Source: Variovorax sp. V93 (GTDB lineage Bacteria; Pseudomonadota; Gammaproteobacteria; Burkholderiales; Burkholderiaceae_C). Taken from it: a stretch of DNA of 64,000 nt. The notes below the pieces were generated by a model that was not told the DNA's origin, did no database searches, and saw only the letters and a list, made by a program, of their open reading frames with translations. The stretch is taken from positions 868,001 through 932,000 of the forward strand of contig NZ_AP028670.1 of the NCBI RefSeq assembly GCF_041154485.1, in the 5' to 3' direction. The translations under genes were made by a program, and so were the position numbers. The stretch's first letter is position 1. Each line of letters opens with the position of its first letter. This document shows positions 1 to 8,148 of the stretch, piece by piece.

Positions 1-2
1 GC

Positions 3-1409
3 CTGCGCAGCAGCGGAAGCGGGTTTTCGACGGTGTGGGTGGGCGACCAGGATTCGCTGCGCTGGCGCTACCAGGGCCGCCAATTGCTGCAGGTGCTGCT
101 GCCGTTCATGGGCAGCGCCGCGTTCCTCGCGGTGGGCGCCTTCGCGTTCGCGGTGTGGCTGGTCAAGCGGCGCGAATCGCTCTACCTGCTGTTCTTTGCC
201 ATCTCGGCGGCCGCCTTCCTGCGCACGCTGCACTACTTCGTGACCGGCGACCACCTGCTGATGTCGGACGAGTGGTTCGAATGGATCACCGTGGCTTCCC
301 TGCTCTGGCTGATCATCTTCATCCACCTGTTCCTGCAGCGCCTGCATCAACAGCCCTCGCCCTGGCTGACCCGTTCGTCGGTGGGCCTGGCACTGGCGTC
401 GAGCATTGCGACGCTGCCCCATGCGTCCGCGGCGGTACCCAGTCTCTACCTGTTCACGCCGCTGCTCAACCTGGCCGTGCTGCCCATTGCGATGCTGATC
501 TTCGCGGTGAACCTGCGCAAGGCGCTGCGCTCCAAATTCCCCGAGGGGCGACTGGTGGCGGGCTGGGCCGTGCTGGCGCTGGCCTTCACCTCCTATGACG
601 GGCTGCTGCAGAACAACCTGGTGAGCCCGGAGAGCGTCTACACCTCGCCCTACGCCATCATCAGCCTGTTCTTCATCTTCTCGTACATCATGTTCCAGCG
701 GTACACCGGCGCGTTCGCCGAAGTAGCCCGCCTGAACAAGGGCCTGGCCGAGCGCCTGCGGGCGCGCGAAGCCGAGCTGGAGCAAAGCTACCAGCGGCTG
801 CGCGTGATCGAGAACGAGCAGATGCTCGGTGCCGAGCGCCGGCGCCTGATGCAGGACATGCACGACGGGCTCGGTTCGTCGCTGATCAGTGCGATCCGTT
901 CGGTGGAGCAAGGCGCCATGACCGACACCGAGATCTCCGGCGTGCTCAAGGGCTGCATGGACGACCTCAAGCTGGCCATCGATTCCATGGAGAGCGTGGA
1001 TGCCGACCTGCTGCTGCTGCTGGCGACCCTGCGCTTTCGCCTGGCGCCGCGCATCGAGAGCGCCGGCCTCGCGCTGCGCTGGGACGTGCAGTCCGTGCCC
1101 GCGCTGCCCTGGCTGGACCCGGGCAGCGCGCTGCACATCCTGCGCATCATGCAGGAGTGCGTGGCCAATGTGCTGCGCCACACGCGGGCCACCATCATCC
1201 GCTTCAGCACCGCGACCGAGGGCCAGGGCGTCTGCGTGATGATCGAGGACAACGGCTCGGGCTTTGCCGTGGAGGAGGCCCTGCGCCAAAGCGGCCGCGG
1301 CCTGCGCAACCAGCAGCGGCGCGCAGGGGCCATCGGTGGCACGGTGCGCTGGGAGTCCGGCAGTGACGGAACGCGCTTCACGCTCTGGCTGCCGCTTCTT
1401 CGTTGCTAG
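3..1409 (+). CDS. NarL-type sensor histidine kinase, 5' end outside window
   Basis: The frame is open to the left edge, so the true start lies outside; a GTG at 33 is only the first possible start inside. About 200 residues form a run of hydrophobic segments like the 7TM part of 7TMR-DISM receptors. A coiled coil follows (about residues 233-265 counted from 33). Then comes a HisKA_3 dimerisation box, DMHDGLGSSL, with the phospho-accepting His codon at 861, and a HATPase domain with an N-box (QECVANVLRH) and a G-box (EDNGSGF). The family autophosphorylates on His and passes phosphate to NarL/LuxR-type regulators. The partner regulator and any periplasmic DISM domain would be outside the window. 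The input signal cannot be read. Confidence 0.9.
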   Translation: MRSSGSGFSTVWVGDQDSLRWRYQGRQLLQVLLPFMGSAAFLAVGAFAFAVWLVKRRESLYLLFFAISAAAFLRTLHYFVTGDHLLMSDEWFEWITVASLLWLIIFIHLFLQRLHQQPSPWLTRSSVGLALASSIATLPHASAAVPSLYLFTPLLNLAVLPIAMLIFAVNLRKALRSKFPEGRLVAGWAVLALAFTSYDGLLQNNLVSPESVYTSPYAIISLFFIFSYIMFQRYTGAFAEVARLNKGLAERLRAREAELEQSYQRLRVIENEQMLGAERRRLMQDMHDGLGSSLISAIRSVEQGAMTDTEISGVLKGCMDDLKLAIDSMESVDADLLLLLATLRFRLAPRIESAGLALRWDVQSVPALPWLDPGSALHILRIMQECVANVLRHTRATIIRFSTATEGQGVCVMIEDNGSGFAVEEALRQSGRGLRNQQRRAGAIGGTVRWESGSDGTRFTLWLPLLRC

Positions 1410-1418
1410 GATTGCGCC

Positions 1419-1889
1419 ATGTCCAGCTACACAGTCCAGCAGCTCTCGGCTGACGACGGGGCACTGATGAATGCGCTTCTCGGCGTTTTCGGCGAGGCCT
1501 TCGGCGATCCGGATACCTACGGCACCCGCCGCCCTCGCCCCGCCTACCTCCGGCAGTTGCTGGGCAGCGGCTATTTCATTGCGCTGGTGGCGCGCGAGGG
1601 ATCGCAGGTCATCGGCGGCCTCGCGGCCTACGAGCTGAAGAAGTTCGAGCAGGAGCGCAGCGAGATCTACATCTACGACCTGGCCGTGGCCGCCGAGCAC
1701 CGGCGCACAGGCGTGGCGACGGCGCTGATCCGCGAGCTCCAGCGCATCGGCGCCGAGCGCGGGGCCTGCGTGATCTTCGTCCAGGCCGATCCACCCGATG
1801 CGCCGGCGGTCGCCCTGTACGCGAAGCTCGGCGTGCGCGAAGACGTGCTGCATTTCGACATCCCGGTGCCGACGGCGCAGGCGTCCTGA
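1419..1889 (+). CDS. AAC(3)-I-like GNAT N-acetyltransferase
   Basis: A 156-residue GNAT protein. It keeps the segment KFEQERSEIYIYDLAV followed by EHRRTGVATALI, the acetyl-CoA loop, and a tail VALYAKLGVREDVLHFDI. These closely match what I recall of AAC(3)-I aminoglycoside 3-N-acetyltransferases (FEQARSEIYIYDLAV; YTKLGIREEVMHFDI). Length equals the usual 150-160 residues. The start is 9 bases after the sensor kinase stop. No integron, transposon or other resistance gene flanks it, so it looks like a resident chromosomal homologue. Aminoglycoside activity is inferred from similarity only. Confidence 0.8.
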   Translation: MSSYTVQQLSADDGALMNALLGVFGEAFGDPDTYGTRRPRPAYLRQLLGSGYFIALVAREGSQVIGGLAAYELKKFEQERSEIYIYDLAVAAEHRRTGVATALIRELQRIGAERGACVIFVQADPPDAPAVALYAKLGVREDVLHFDIPVPTAQAS

Positions 1890-1895
1890 GATCCA

Positions 1896-2684
1896 GTGGC
1901 TCTCACACGCGACAACTGGCCCGACCGGGCAGCCGTCCAGGCCTCGCTGGCAGCCCGCTTCACGCTGCCACCCCTGCCCGCGCCGGTCCAGGACTGGTTC
2001 GCGTGGTGCCGCCGCATGGGGACCCAATCTCTCGTGCTGAAGCAACCGGGCTGGCGCGAGGATTCGGAGGGCGTGCTCACCGGTTCGGGCGCTGTCGACG
2101 TGCCCAGCCTCATGGCAGAAATGGAAGGCTACCGTTTCATCCTGAACCAGAAAGCCAGCACGCCCGAACATCTGGTGTGGAGCGACGCCGTGGATGCGGG
2201 CCAGTGGCAGGCGCACTGGGTGGTCCTGCAGAACGCGGATGGCGATCCCTTGATCGGCGACATCAGCCAGCCCGAAGTGCCGGTGCTGTGGGACTGGCAC
2301 GGGAGCGGGCGCTGGTCGCCGCAGCCGCTGTTCCCGAATCTCCAGATGCTGATGGAGCGCATCGAGGTGCATGCGCCGCCTTCGCTGCCGAGCGACGATT
2401 CGCCGACGGTCTTCCGCACGGTGCATCTGACGGACCTGGGCAGCGAGCCCTTGCGGGTCCTGACGGCGCTCAAGTCGCATCCGCACTACAGGCATCTCGC
2501 GGGTGCAAGCCTGCTGAAGCTCAAGCATCAGCTGCCGCTGAAGCTGCTCGACGACAGCGTCAGCCTGGCCCTGAAGGACAACCTTGTCCACCGCTTCGAG
2601 GCGCTGGGCGCCCGAGTGGAAGTGACCGAGCGGATCCACCGGCGCGCCGACGGGAATGCGCAGCACCTGGCGCCGTCGGACTGA
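1896..2684 (+). CDS. SUKH/SMI1-KNR4-like protein with L7/L12-like C-terminus
   Basis: A 262-residue soluble protein with a GTG start six bases after the acetyltransferase stop. The middle part (WVVLQNADGDPLIGDIS, then VLWDWHGSGRW) has the look of SUKH/SMI1-KNR4 proteins, where an aromatic and GDP-containing core is typical. The last 50 residues (KLLDDSVSLALKDNLVHRFE then ALGARVEV) resemble the C-terminal fold of ribosomal protein L7/L12, which is fused to some SUKH proteins. SUKH members are often immunity proteins against contact-dependent toxins, but no toxin gene lies next to this one. No signal peptide or membrane segment. Domain assignment is from recall and is moderate. Confidence 0.55.
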   Translation: MALTRDNWPDRAAVQASLAARFTLPPLPAPVQDWFAWCRRMGTQSLVLKQPGWREDSEGVLTGSGAVDVPSLMAEMEGYRFILNQKASTPEHLVWSDAVDAGQWQAHWVVLQNADGDPLIGDISQPEVPVLWDWHGSGRWSPQPLFPNLQMLMERIEVHAPPSLPSDDSPTVFRTVHLTDLGSEPLRVLTALKSHPHYRHLAGASLLKLKHQLPLKLLDDSVSLALKDNLVHRFEALGARVEVTERIHRRADGNAQHLAPSD

Positions 2685-2696
2685 CGCCCGGTGCCC

Positions 2697-3575
2697 TCAC
2701 CCGGCCGCGGAAGCCGCCACGCGGTCCAGCGCGTCCATCGCATCGTCCGGCAGCTCCAGCTTCACCGCGGCCAGGTTCTCGCGCAGGTGCCCGACCGAGG
2801 AGGTGCCCGGAATCAGCAGGATGTTGGGCGAGCGGCGCAGCAGCCAGGCGAGCGCCACCTGCATCGGCGTGGCACCGAGGCGCTGCGCCACGCCGGAGAG
2901 CCCGGAAGACTGCAGCGGGGTGAAGCCGCCGAGCGGGAAGAACGGAACGTAGGGAATGCCGTCGCGTGCCAGCTCGTCGATCAGCGCGTCGTCGCCGCGG
3001 TGCACGAGGTTGTACTGGTTCTGGACACAGGCGATGCGGCAGATGCGGCGGCCTTCGGCCACCTGCGCGGGCGTCGCGTTGCTCAGGCCGACATGGCGCA
3101 CGAGCCCCTGGCGCTGCAGCTCGGCCAGCGCCGTGAGCGGTGCCTCGATCGATCCCTCGGCCGGGCCGTGCACGTCGAACATGACACGCAGGTTGACGAC
3201 CTCCAGGACGTCGAGGCCGAGGTTGCGCAGGTTGTCGTGCACCGCCTGCCTCAGTTCCTCGGGCGAGAACGCCGGCAGCCAGGCGCCGGTGTCGCTGCGC
3301 CGCGCGCCAATCTTGGTGACGATGGCGAGGTCCTTCGGGTACGGCGCGAGCGCTTCGCGGATGATCTGGTTGGTGACGTGCGGGCCGTAGAAGTCGCTGG
3401 TGTCGATGTGGTCGACGCCATTCGCGACCGCTTCGCGCAGCACGGCCACGGCGGCCTCGCGGTCCCTGGGCGGGCCGAACACGCCGGGGCCGGCGATCTG
3501 CATGGCGCCGTAGCCGAGCCGATGGACGGTGCGGTCGCCGAGGATGTAGGTGCTGGCGGTTTGCGTGCTGGACAT
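2697..3575 (-). CDS. Aldo/keto reductase, YdbC/PdxI family (pyridoxal reductase-like)
   Basis: A 292-residue aldo/keto reductase, very close in layout to E. coli YdbC (PdxI), an NADPH-dependent pyridoxal reductase: RLGYGAMQIAGPGVFGPPRD, HIDTSDFYGPHVTNQIIREA, TKIGARR and IPGTSSVGHLREN. The Asp, Tyr and Lys of the AKR tetrad are visible (DTSDFYG, TKIG). The usual His strand reads VVNLRVM with no His, as I recall is also true of YdbC. The start has an AGGAAAG site about 8 bases upstream. Divergent from the LysR gene across 116 bases, which suggests that regulator controls it. It converges with the SUKH-like gene. Confidence 0.85.
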   Translation of the reverse strand: MSSTQTASTYILGDRTVHRLGYGAMQIAGPGVFGPPRDREAAVAVLREAVANGVDHIDTSDFYGPHVTNQIIREALAPYPKDLAIVTKIGARRSDTGAWLPAFSPEELRQAVHDNLRNLGLDVLEVVNLRVMFDVHGPAEGSIEAPLTALAELQRQGLVRHVGLSNATPAQVAEGRRICRIACVQNQYNLVHRGDDALIDELARDGIPYVPFFPLGGFTPLQSSGLSGVAQRLGATPMQVALAWLLRRSPNILLIPGTSSVGHLRENLAAVKLELPDDAMDALDRVAASAAG

Positions 3576-3691
3576 GGTGTCTTTCCTGAAGCGCTGGAGT
3601 GATGGAGCGGGGTCGTGAAGCGCAGTCTAGGCAGCGCTTCGCTGCTTGATAACCCACCATAATCGGCACGGGCTGTGCGGAATTCCAAACA

Positions 3692-4588
3692 ATGAACGTC
3701 GACCTCGGGGATCTGAACGCCTTCGTGGCGGTGGCGGGGGCCAAGGGCTTTCGCGAGGGCGCGCGCCTGAGCGGCACCAGCGCATCGGGCCTGAGCGAGG
3801 CGGTGCGCCGGCTGGAGGCCGAGCTCGGCGTGCGGCTGCTTCACCGTACGACGCGCAGCGTTCGGCCCACGGAAGCGGGAGAACGCCTGCTCGAGCGGCT
3901 GAGGCCCGCGCTCAATGAAGTCGAGGCGGCGCTCGACGTGGTGAACGGCTTTCGCGACCGGCCGGCCGGCACGCTCAAGCTCAACGTGCCGATCAGCGCC
4001 GCGCGGCTCGTGCTGCCGTCGATCGTGCCGCGCTTCCTGGCCGCCTATCCCGACATCTCGCTCGAAGTGATTGCCGAGGACGGATTTGTCGATGTGCTGG
4101 CAGCCGGCTGCGATGCCGGCATCCGCTACGACGAACGGCTCGAGCAGGACATGGTCGCCGTGCCGATCGGCCCGCGCTTCCAGCGCTTCGCCGTGGCCGC
4201 CGCGCCCTCCTATCTCGATCGCCACGGCCGGCCGGAGCATCCGCGCGACCTGCTCGGCCACGCCTGCCTGCGCGGGCGCTTTGCCAGCGGGTCGATGCCG
4301 CTGTGGGAGTTCGAGCGCGACGGCGAAACCTTGCGCGTCGACGTGACCGGGCGGCTGATCGTGCGCATCGGCTCGTCGGCCGATCTGGCGGTGGACGCGG
4401 CGATCGCCGGCACCGGCGTGATCTACCTGTTCGAAGACTGGCTGCGGCCCCACTTCGACAGCGGCGCGCTCGAGCCGATCCTCGAACCGTGGTGGCCGCG
4501 CTTCTCGGGCCCGTTCCTCTACTACCCCGGCCGCCGGCTGCTGCCGGCGCCGCTGCGGGCATTCGTGGATTTCATTCAGGGCGCGTAA
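3692..4588 (+). CDS. LysR-family transcriptional regulator
   Basis: A 298-residue LysR protein. The N-terminal winged helix (residues 1-60, FVAVAGAKGFREGARLSG, then RLLHRTTRSV) is followed by a substrate-binding domain starting near residue 90 (GTLKLNVPISAARLVLPSIV). It belongs to the broad AaeR/DsdC-like group that often regulates a divergent oxidoreductase. Its neighbour across a 116-base spacer is the aldo/keto reductase, the likely target. The effector is unknown. Start ATG at 3692 has no strong ribosome site. Confidence 0.9.
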   Translation: MNVDLGDLNAFVAVAGAKGFREGARLSGTSASGLSEAVRRLEAELGVRLLHRTTRSVRPTEAGERLLERLRPALNEVEAALDVVNGFRDRPAGTLKLNVPISAARLVLPSIVPRFLAAYPDISLEVIAEDGFVDVLAAGCDAGIRYDERLEQDMVAVPIGPRFQRFAVAAAPSYLDRHGRPEHPRDLLGHACLRGRFASGSMPLWEFERDGETLRVDVTGRLIVRIGSSADLAVDAAIAGTGVIYLFEDWLRPHFDSGALEPILEPWWPRFSGPFLYYPGRRLLPAPLRAFVDFIQGA

Positions 4589-4608
4589 GGACGACGCATT
4601 CACCATCC

Positions 4609-5097
4609 ATGAACATCGAGCAAGCACGCGCCTCGGACGCGCACGAGATCGCCTCCGTCCTGCAGGAGGCCGCGCAATGGCTCTCCGACGGCGGCAGAGC
4701 ACTGTGGTCAGGTGCGGAGATCGGCCACGAGCGCGTTCTGCGAGACGCGAGCTCGGGGTTGTTCCATGTCGCACGCGAAGGCGGGCAGTTGGCCGGCGTG
4801 ATGAAGTTCGAACTGGAGGATCCCGTCTTCTGGCCCGAGATCGCGCCTGGCACCTCGGCCTTCGTTCACAAGCTGGCCGTCCGCCGGGCGTGGGCGAAGA
4901 AGGGCGTGTCGACCGAGCTGCTGACGTTTGCCAGTGCACGCGCCCGGGCTCTCGGCCGGCCATACCTTCGCCTGGACTGCGTCGCGGACCGGCCCGGGCT
5001 GCGAAATCTCTATGAGCACTTCGGCTTCGCGCTGCACAGCATCATCCAGAAGGGCGCCGTCTCGTTCGCGCGGTACGAGCTGCAGACGACACAATAG
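4609..5097 (+). CDS. GNAT-family N-acetyltransferase
   Basis: A 162-residue GNAT enzyme starting at the ATG at 4609, which directly precedes the conserved N-terminal strand (MNIEQARASDAHEIASVL). The acetyl-CoA region reads FVHKLAVRRAWAKKGVSTEL, a slightly degenerate version of the usual R/Q-x-x-G-x-G/A loop, and the C-terminal part has YEHFGF, the usual GNAT ending. The substrate cannot be told. It follows the LysR gene by 20 bases and could be co-transcribed with it. The next in-frame stretch after its stop is a remnant of another gene. Confidence 0.8.
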   Translation: MNIEQARASDAHEIASVLQEAAQWLSDGGRALWSGAEIGHERVLRDASSGLFHVAREGGQLAGVMKFELEDPVFWPEIAPGTSAFVHKLAVRRAWAKKGVSTELLTFASARARALGRPYLRLDCVADRPGLRNLYEHFGFALHSIIQKGAVSFARYELQTTQ

Positions 5098-5277
5098 CTG
5101 CGGCAACAGGGCGGAGGCCTGGTCGCCAACGAGCGCCTGGTCGGCAAGCTCAAGGCGAGCCAGGACGAGGCGCTGCAAGACAGGCTGGGCACCGCGAGCG
5201 GGCTGGCCGCCGAAGGAACCGACAACGCGGCGGCGATGGCGGTCCTCGTCGAACGCGCCGCCCAGCGGCTGCGCTGA
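5098..5277 (+). pseudogene. C-terminal remnant of an unidentified gene
   Basis: From 5098 to the TGA at 5275-5277 an open stretch of about 59 codons has coding-like composition (RLVGKLKASQDEALQDRLG, then GTDNAAAMAVLVERAAQRLR) but no start of its own; it begins directly behind the acetyltransferase stop, in the same frame. It looks like the C-terminal end of a helical protein whose front part has been lost. I do not recognise the family. The truncated UPF0126 gene starts four bases after its stop, so both may come from one lost operon. Confidence 0.4.
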
Positions 5278-5281
5278 CGGG

Positions 5282-5422
5282 ATGGCCATGCTGCTGTACC
5301 TGCTCGATCTCGCCGGCATCGCGGTGTTTGCCATCAGCGGCGTGCTGGCGGCGGGCCACGCGGGCCTCGACTGGCTGGGCGTGATGGTGGGGCTTCCAGC
5401 AAGTAACCCGCCCTTGCAATAA
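5282..5422 (+). pseudogene. Truncated UPF0126/TRIC-type membrane channel gene (N-terminal scrap)
   Basis: The first 36 or so codons (MLLYLLDLAGIAVFAISG, then AAGHAGLDWLGVMV) match the N-terminal helix pair of UPF0126 (YicG/YadS, bacterial TRIC-like channels), where the sequence normally runs on through seven membrane helices and a GGGT(I/V)RD motif. Here homology stops abruptly near 5390 and the frame closes at 5422 after unrelated residues. A full gene is over 600 bases; less than a fifth is left. The break point around 5390-5440 marks an old deletion or rearrangement just before the ridA-like gene. Confidence 0.75.
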
Positions 5423-5447
5423 CTTGGAAAGGCCGCTTCCTGGGCTT

Positions 5448-5939
5448 TCAGCAGTCGCCTCCGTCGATCTCGACCTCGGCCTCGCAGTTCACCGGCGCGT
5501 TCAGCGGAATGACCATTCCGATCGACGAGCGCGCATGGGCGCCGACCTCCGGGCCGAAGAGTTCGAGGATCAGGTCGGAGTAGCCGTTGGTGACGCGCGG
5601 CGTCTCGTAGAAGCCGGGCGCTACGTTGACCATCGCGAACACCCGCAGCCAGGCGGTGATGCGATCCAGGTCGCCCAGGGCGCGCTGCAGGCTGGCCAGA
5701 TGCGCCAGCGCGACCAGGCGTGCCGCGGCATAGCCCTGCTCGGGCGAAACCTCGGCGCCCACCTTGCCCAGCGGGCCGGCCAGGCGGCCGTCCGCCTGCA
5801 GCGGCACCTGCCCGGACACGAAGGCCCTTCGGCCGCGCACCCGCACCCATTCGAAAGGCAGCCTCAGCCCGGGCGGCGCCTGCAGCGGCCGAGGCAGCTG
5901 CAGGCCCATCGCGGCGATCCTGGTTTCGATGATTGCCAT
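5448..5939 (-). CDS. RidA/YjgF-family protein
   Basis: A 163-residue member of the RidA/YjgF/UK114 family, with the pattern GRRAFVSGQVPLQADGRLAG, then RLVALAHLASLQRALGDLDR and a C-terminal SSIGMVIPLNAPVNCEAEVE. Canonical RidA hydrolyses reactive enamines and imines; this one is longer than canonical RidA (about 128) and closer to the 150-residue subgroup whose substrates are mostly unknown. It lacks the exact Arg-containing R-x-x-V motif of RidA near the C-terminus. The ATG at 5939 is preferred to that at 5945 because a GAGGAG site lies six bases before it. It is followed by nothing in its own direction except decayed DNA. Confidence 0.8.
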   Translation of the reverse strand: MAIIETRIAAMGLQLPRPLQAPPGLRLPFEWVRVRGRRAFVSGQVPLQADGRLAGPLGKVGAEVSPEQGYAAARLVALAHLASLQRALGDLDRITAWLRVFAMVNVAPGFYETPRVTNGYSDLILELFGPEVGAHARSSIGMVIPLNAPVNCEAEVEIDGGDC

Positions 5940-5969
5940 GTCCATCTCCTCGAAGTTCGACCGAGCTCC

Positions 5970-6386
5970 TCAAGGCACCAGCGCGTCGAGTTCCGGAAGC
6001 AGGAGCACGCTCTCCTGCGCCGCCGCTTCGTTGCGCGCGCCGACGAACACGGCCGGCGTGCTGCCTCGATTCACCGCCACGTGGGGCATGCCGGCCGGGA
6101 TGTACAGATAGTCCCCCGGCCGCGCCACGTCGCGCCGCTCCAGCCGCGGGCCGGTCCACAGCTCGACCTCCTCGCCGCTGACCATGTAGTGGGCCGACTC
6201 GTGCCGCTCATGCGCATGCGCCTTCGTGCGCTCGCCCGCCGGCAGGGTGACCATGCCGAGGAACAGCGAGGTGGCGCCGGTGGCCTCGGCGCTCACGCCG
6301 GGCGCGTAGCGCGAACCCTGGGTGCTCGTGTAGGGAGCCGAGCCACGCACGACGAATCGGGCTTCGGTGGAAGTGTGGGCGTCCAT
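5970..6386 (-). CDS. Small cupin-domain protein
   Basis: A 138-residue single cupin. Motif 1 is seen as GERTKAHAHERHESAHYMVS (His pair and Glu for a metal) and motif 2 as PGDYLYIPAGMPHVAVN. The ATG at 6386 follows an AAGGAGA site. It lies 31 bases upstream of the RidA-like gene in the same direction, so the two probably form an operon. Cupins of this size bind metals and act as isomerases, dioxygenases or sensors; no specific role can be assigned. Divergent from the CadC-like regulator. Confidence 0.8.
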   Translation of the reverse strand: MDAHTSTEARFVVRGSAPYTSTQGSRYAPGVSAEATGATSLFLGMVTLPAGERTKAHAHERHESAHYMVSGEEVELWTGPRLERRDVARPGDYLYIPAGMPHVAVNRGSTPAVFVGARNEAAAQESVLLLPELDALVP

Positions 6387-6468
6387 GGCGTGTCTCCTTG
6401 TCATTTGCGGGCAACTCGTCCATAGCGGGACAATGAAGCCTCGGGGCCGGCATGTCACTGAAGCCGCG

Positions 6469-6498
6469 GCGAAATCTTGCGAAATCCTGCGAAACGAG
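6469..6498 (+). promoter_or_regulatory. Three tandem 10-bp repeats before a winged-helix regulator
   Basis: GCGAAATCTT, GCGAAATCCT and GCGAAACGAG stand head to tail at 6469, 6479 and 6489, ending 13 bases before the ATG of the CadC-like regulator. Tandem direct repeats at one helical turn are the usual layout of OmpR/PhoB-type winged-helix binding sites, so autoregulation or control of the divergent cupin gene is possible. Confidence 0.4.
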
Positions 6499-6511
6499 CC
6501 ATCCATCCACC

Positions 6512-8056
6512 ATGACGAAGCGCTTCTCGTTCGGCCCCTTCCTGCTCGACAGCGCGCGCGGCACGCTCACGCGCGACGGCGCGGCACTCGCCGTGGGCCA
6601 GCGCGGGCTGCACATCCTGCTGGCGTTGCTCGAAGCGGGCGGCGAGCCGGTGTCCAAGGCCGAGCTGATGCGCCTGGCGTGGCCCGGGCTGGTGGTGGAG
6701 GACAGCAACCTTTCGGTGCAGGTCACTGCCTTGCGAAAGCTGCTCGGCACGCCGCCGGCCGGCGAGGCGGAATGGATCGTCACCGTGCCGCGCCTGGGGT
6801 ACCGGCTGCCCGCCGTCTCGGCGGTCGAGGACACGCAGCTCGCGCCCCTCGAGCATGGCGAGCCCGACCGCGGCGGCCGGCCCGGCATCGCGGTGCTGCC
6901 ATTCACCCATCTGGGCGACGACCCCGCGCAGGAATATCTTGCCGACGGAGTGACCGAGGCGCTCATCACCGCGCTCACGCGTTTTCGCTGGTTCTCGGTG
7001 ACCGGCCGCAATGCGAGCCAGGTCTACAAGCTCAAGCGGGTCGACAGCCGCACGGCCGCCGCCGAGCTGGCCGTGCGCTACCTGGTGGAGGGATCGGTGC
7101 GCAAGTCGGGTGCGCGCGTGCGCATCTCGACGCAGTTGGTCGACGCGCCGAGCGGCGGCTGTCTCTGGGCGGACCGGCAGGACTTCGCCGACGCCGACAT
7201 GTTCGAGGTGCAGGACGCCATCGCACTGCAGGTGGCCGGCGCCATCGAGCCCGAGCTGCTCAGGAACGCCGGCGCACTGGCGGCGCGCCGGCGCAGCGGC
7301 AGCGTCAGCGGCTGGGACCTCGTGGCCCGGGGCTCCTGGCTGTTCCACCACGTCACGAAGCCCACCCACCTGAAAGCGAGAGAGCTGTTCCGGCAGGCCA
7401 GCCAGATCGACGCCGAGCTCACCGAGGCGCGCCTGTGGCTCGGGCGCGTCAACGCCGGCCTCGTCGCCTATGGCTGGAGCGACGATCCGGCGGCGGACCT
7501 GCGCGAGGGCCACGCCGCCGCACTCGAGGCCGTGCAGCTCGACGAGAAGAACCCCTACGCGCACTACGCGCTGGCGATCGTCGCCGTCTACGCGGACGAC
7601 TTTGCGCTCGCCCTGCGCAGTGCGCAGAAAGCCGTCGAGCTGAGCCCCAGCTTTGCACTGGGCCACCTCGTGCACGGCATGGCAGCCCTGTATTCGGGCC
7701 ATGCCGGGCTTGCGGTGCAGTCCCTGGCGCATGGCCTGCGGCTGAACCGCTACGACCCGCAGAACTTCGTCTGGTACAACGTGCTGGCGCTCGCCTTCCT
7801 GTTCGACAACAAGCCCGAGGACGCACTGCAGCGCGCACTGGCCGCGCTTCAAGTCCGGCCCGCCTGGCGTCCGGCGATGCGCACCCTGGCCGCGGCCAAC
7901 GCCGCATTGGGCCTTGACGAAGCGGCAGCCGCGTGGACCCGGCACTGGTCGCAAGCACCGACGACGACCGCCGATGCGCTGCAGCCGCTGTGGCGATGCA
8001 ACCCCCGCTGGGCGGAGGACATGCGCCGCCTGCTTCATGAGCCCGGCGAGGTGTGA
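6512..8056 (+). CDS. CadC-like winged-helix regulator with TolB-N-like and TPR domains
   Basis: A 514-residue protein. Residues 1-95 are an OmpR/CadC-type winged helix (FGPFLLDSARGTLTRDGAAL, then VTVPRLGYRLP). Residues about 120-250 resemble the FlgO/TolB-N-like adenylate-cyclase-associated segment (IAVLPFTHLGDD, then YLVEGSVRKSGARVRISTQL). The C-terminal half is helical TPR-like repeats (AHYALAIVAVY, ALRSAQKAVELSP). No membrane helix is seen, unlike CadC itself. The same architecture is common in proteobacterial regulators of unknown target. ATG at 6512 is preferred because the winged helix begins right there. Divergent from the cupin/ridA-like pair. Confidence 0.85.
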   Translation: MTKRFSFGPFLLDSARGTLTRDGAALAVGQRGLHILLALLEAGGEPVSKAELMRLAWPGLVVEDSNLSVQVTALRKLLGTPPAGEAEWIVTVPRLGYRLPAVSAVEDTQLAPLEHGEPDRGGRPGIAVLPFTHLGDDPAQEYLADGVTEALITALTRFRWFSVTGRNASQVYKLKRVDSRTAAAELAVRYLVEGSVRKSGARVRISTQLVDAPSGGCLWADRQDFADADMFEVQDAIALQVAGAIEPELLRNAGALAARRRSGSVSGWDLVARGSWLFHHVTKPTHLKARELFRQASQIDAELTEARLWLGRVNAGLVAYGWSDDPAADLREGHAAALEAVQLDEKNPYAHYALAIVAVYADDFALALRSAQKAVELSPSFALGHLVHGMAALYSGHAGLAVQSLAHGLRLNRYDPQNFVWYNVLALAFLFDNKPEDALQRALAALQVRPAWRPAMRTLAAANAALGLDEAAAAWTRHWSQAPTTTADALQPLWRCNPRWAEDMRRLLHEPGEV

Positions 8057-8148
8057 AGCTCCAATAGCTTGTATCCGGTGTTCATCCGGATGGGGTTTGA
8101 GAGACTGGAAGTCGCCAAACACCCAATCCACCCAGGACGCCCAACCGC

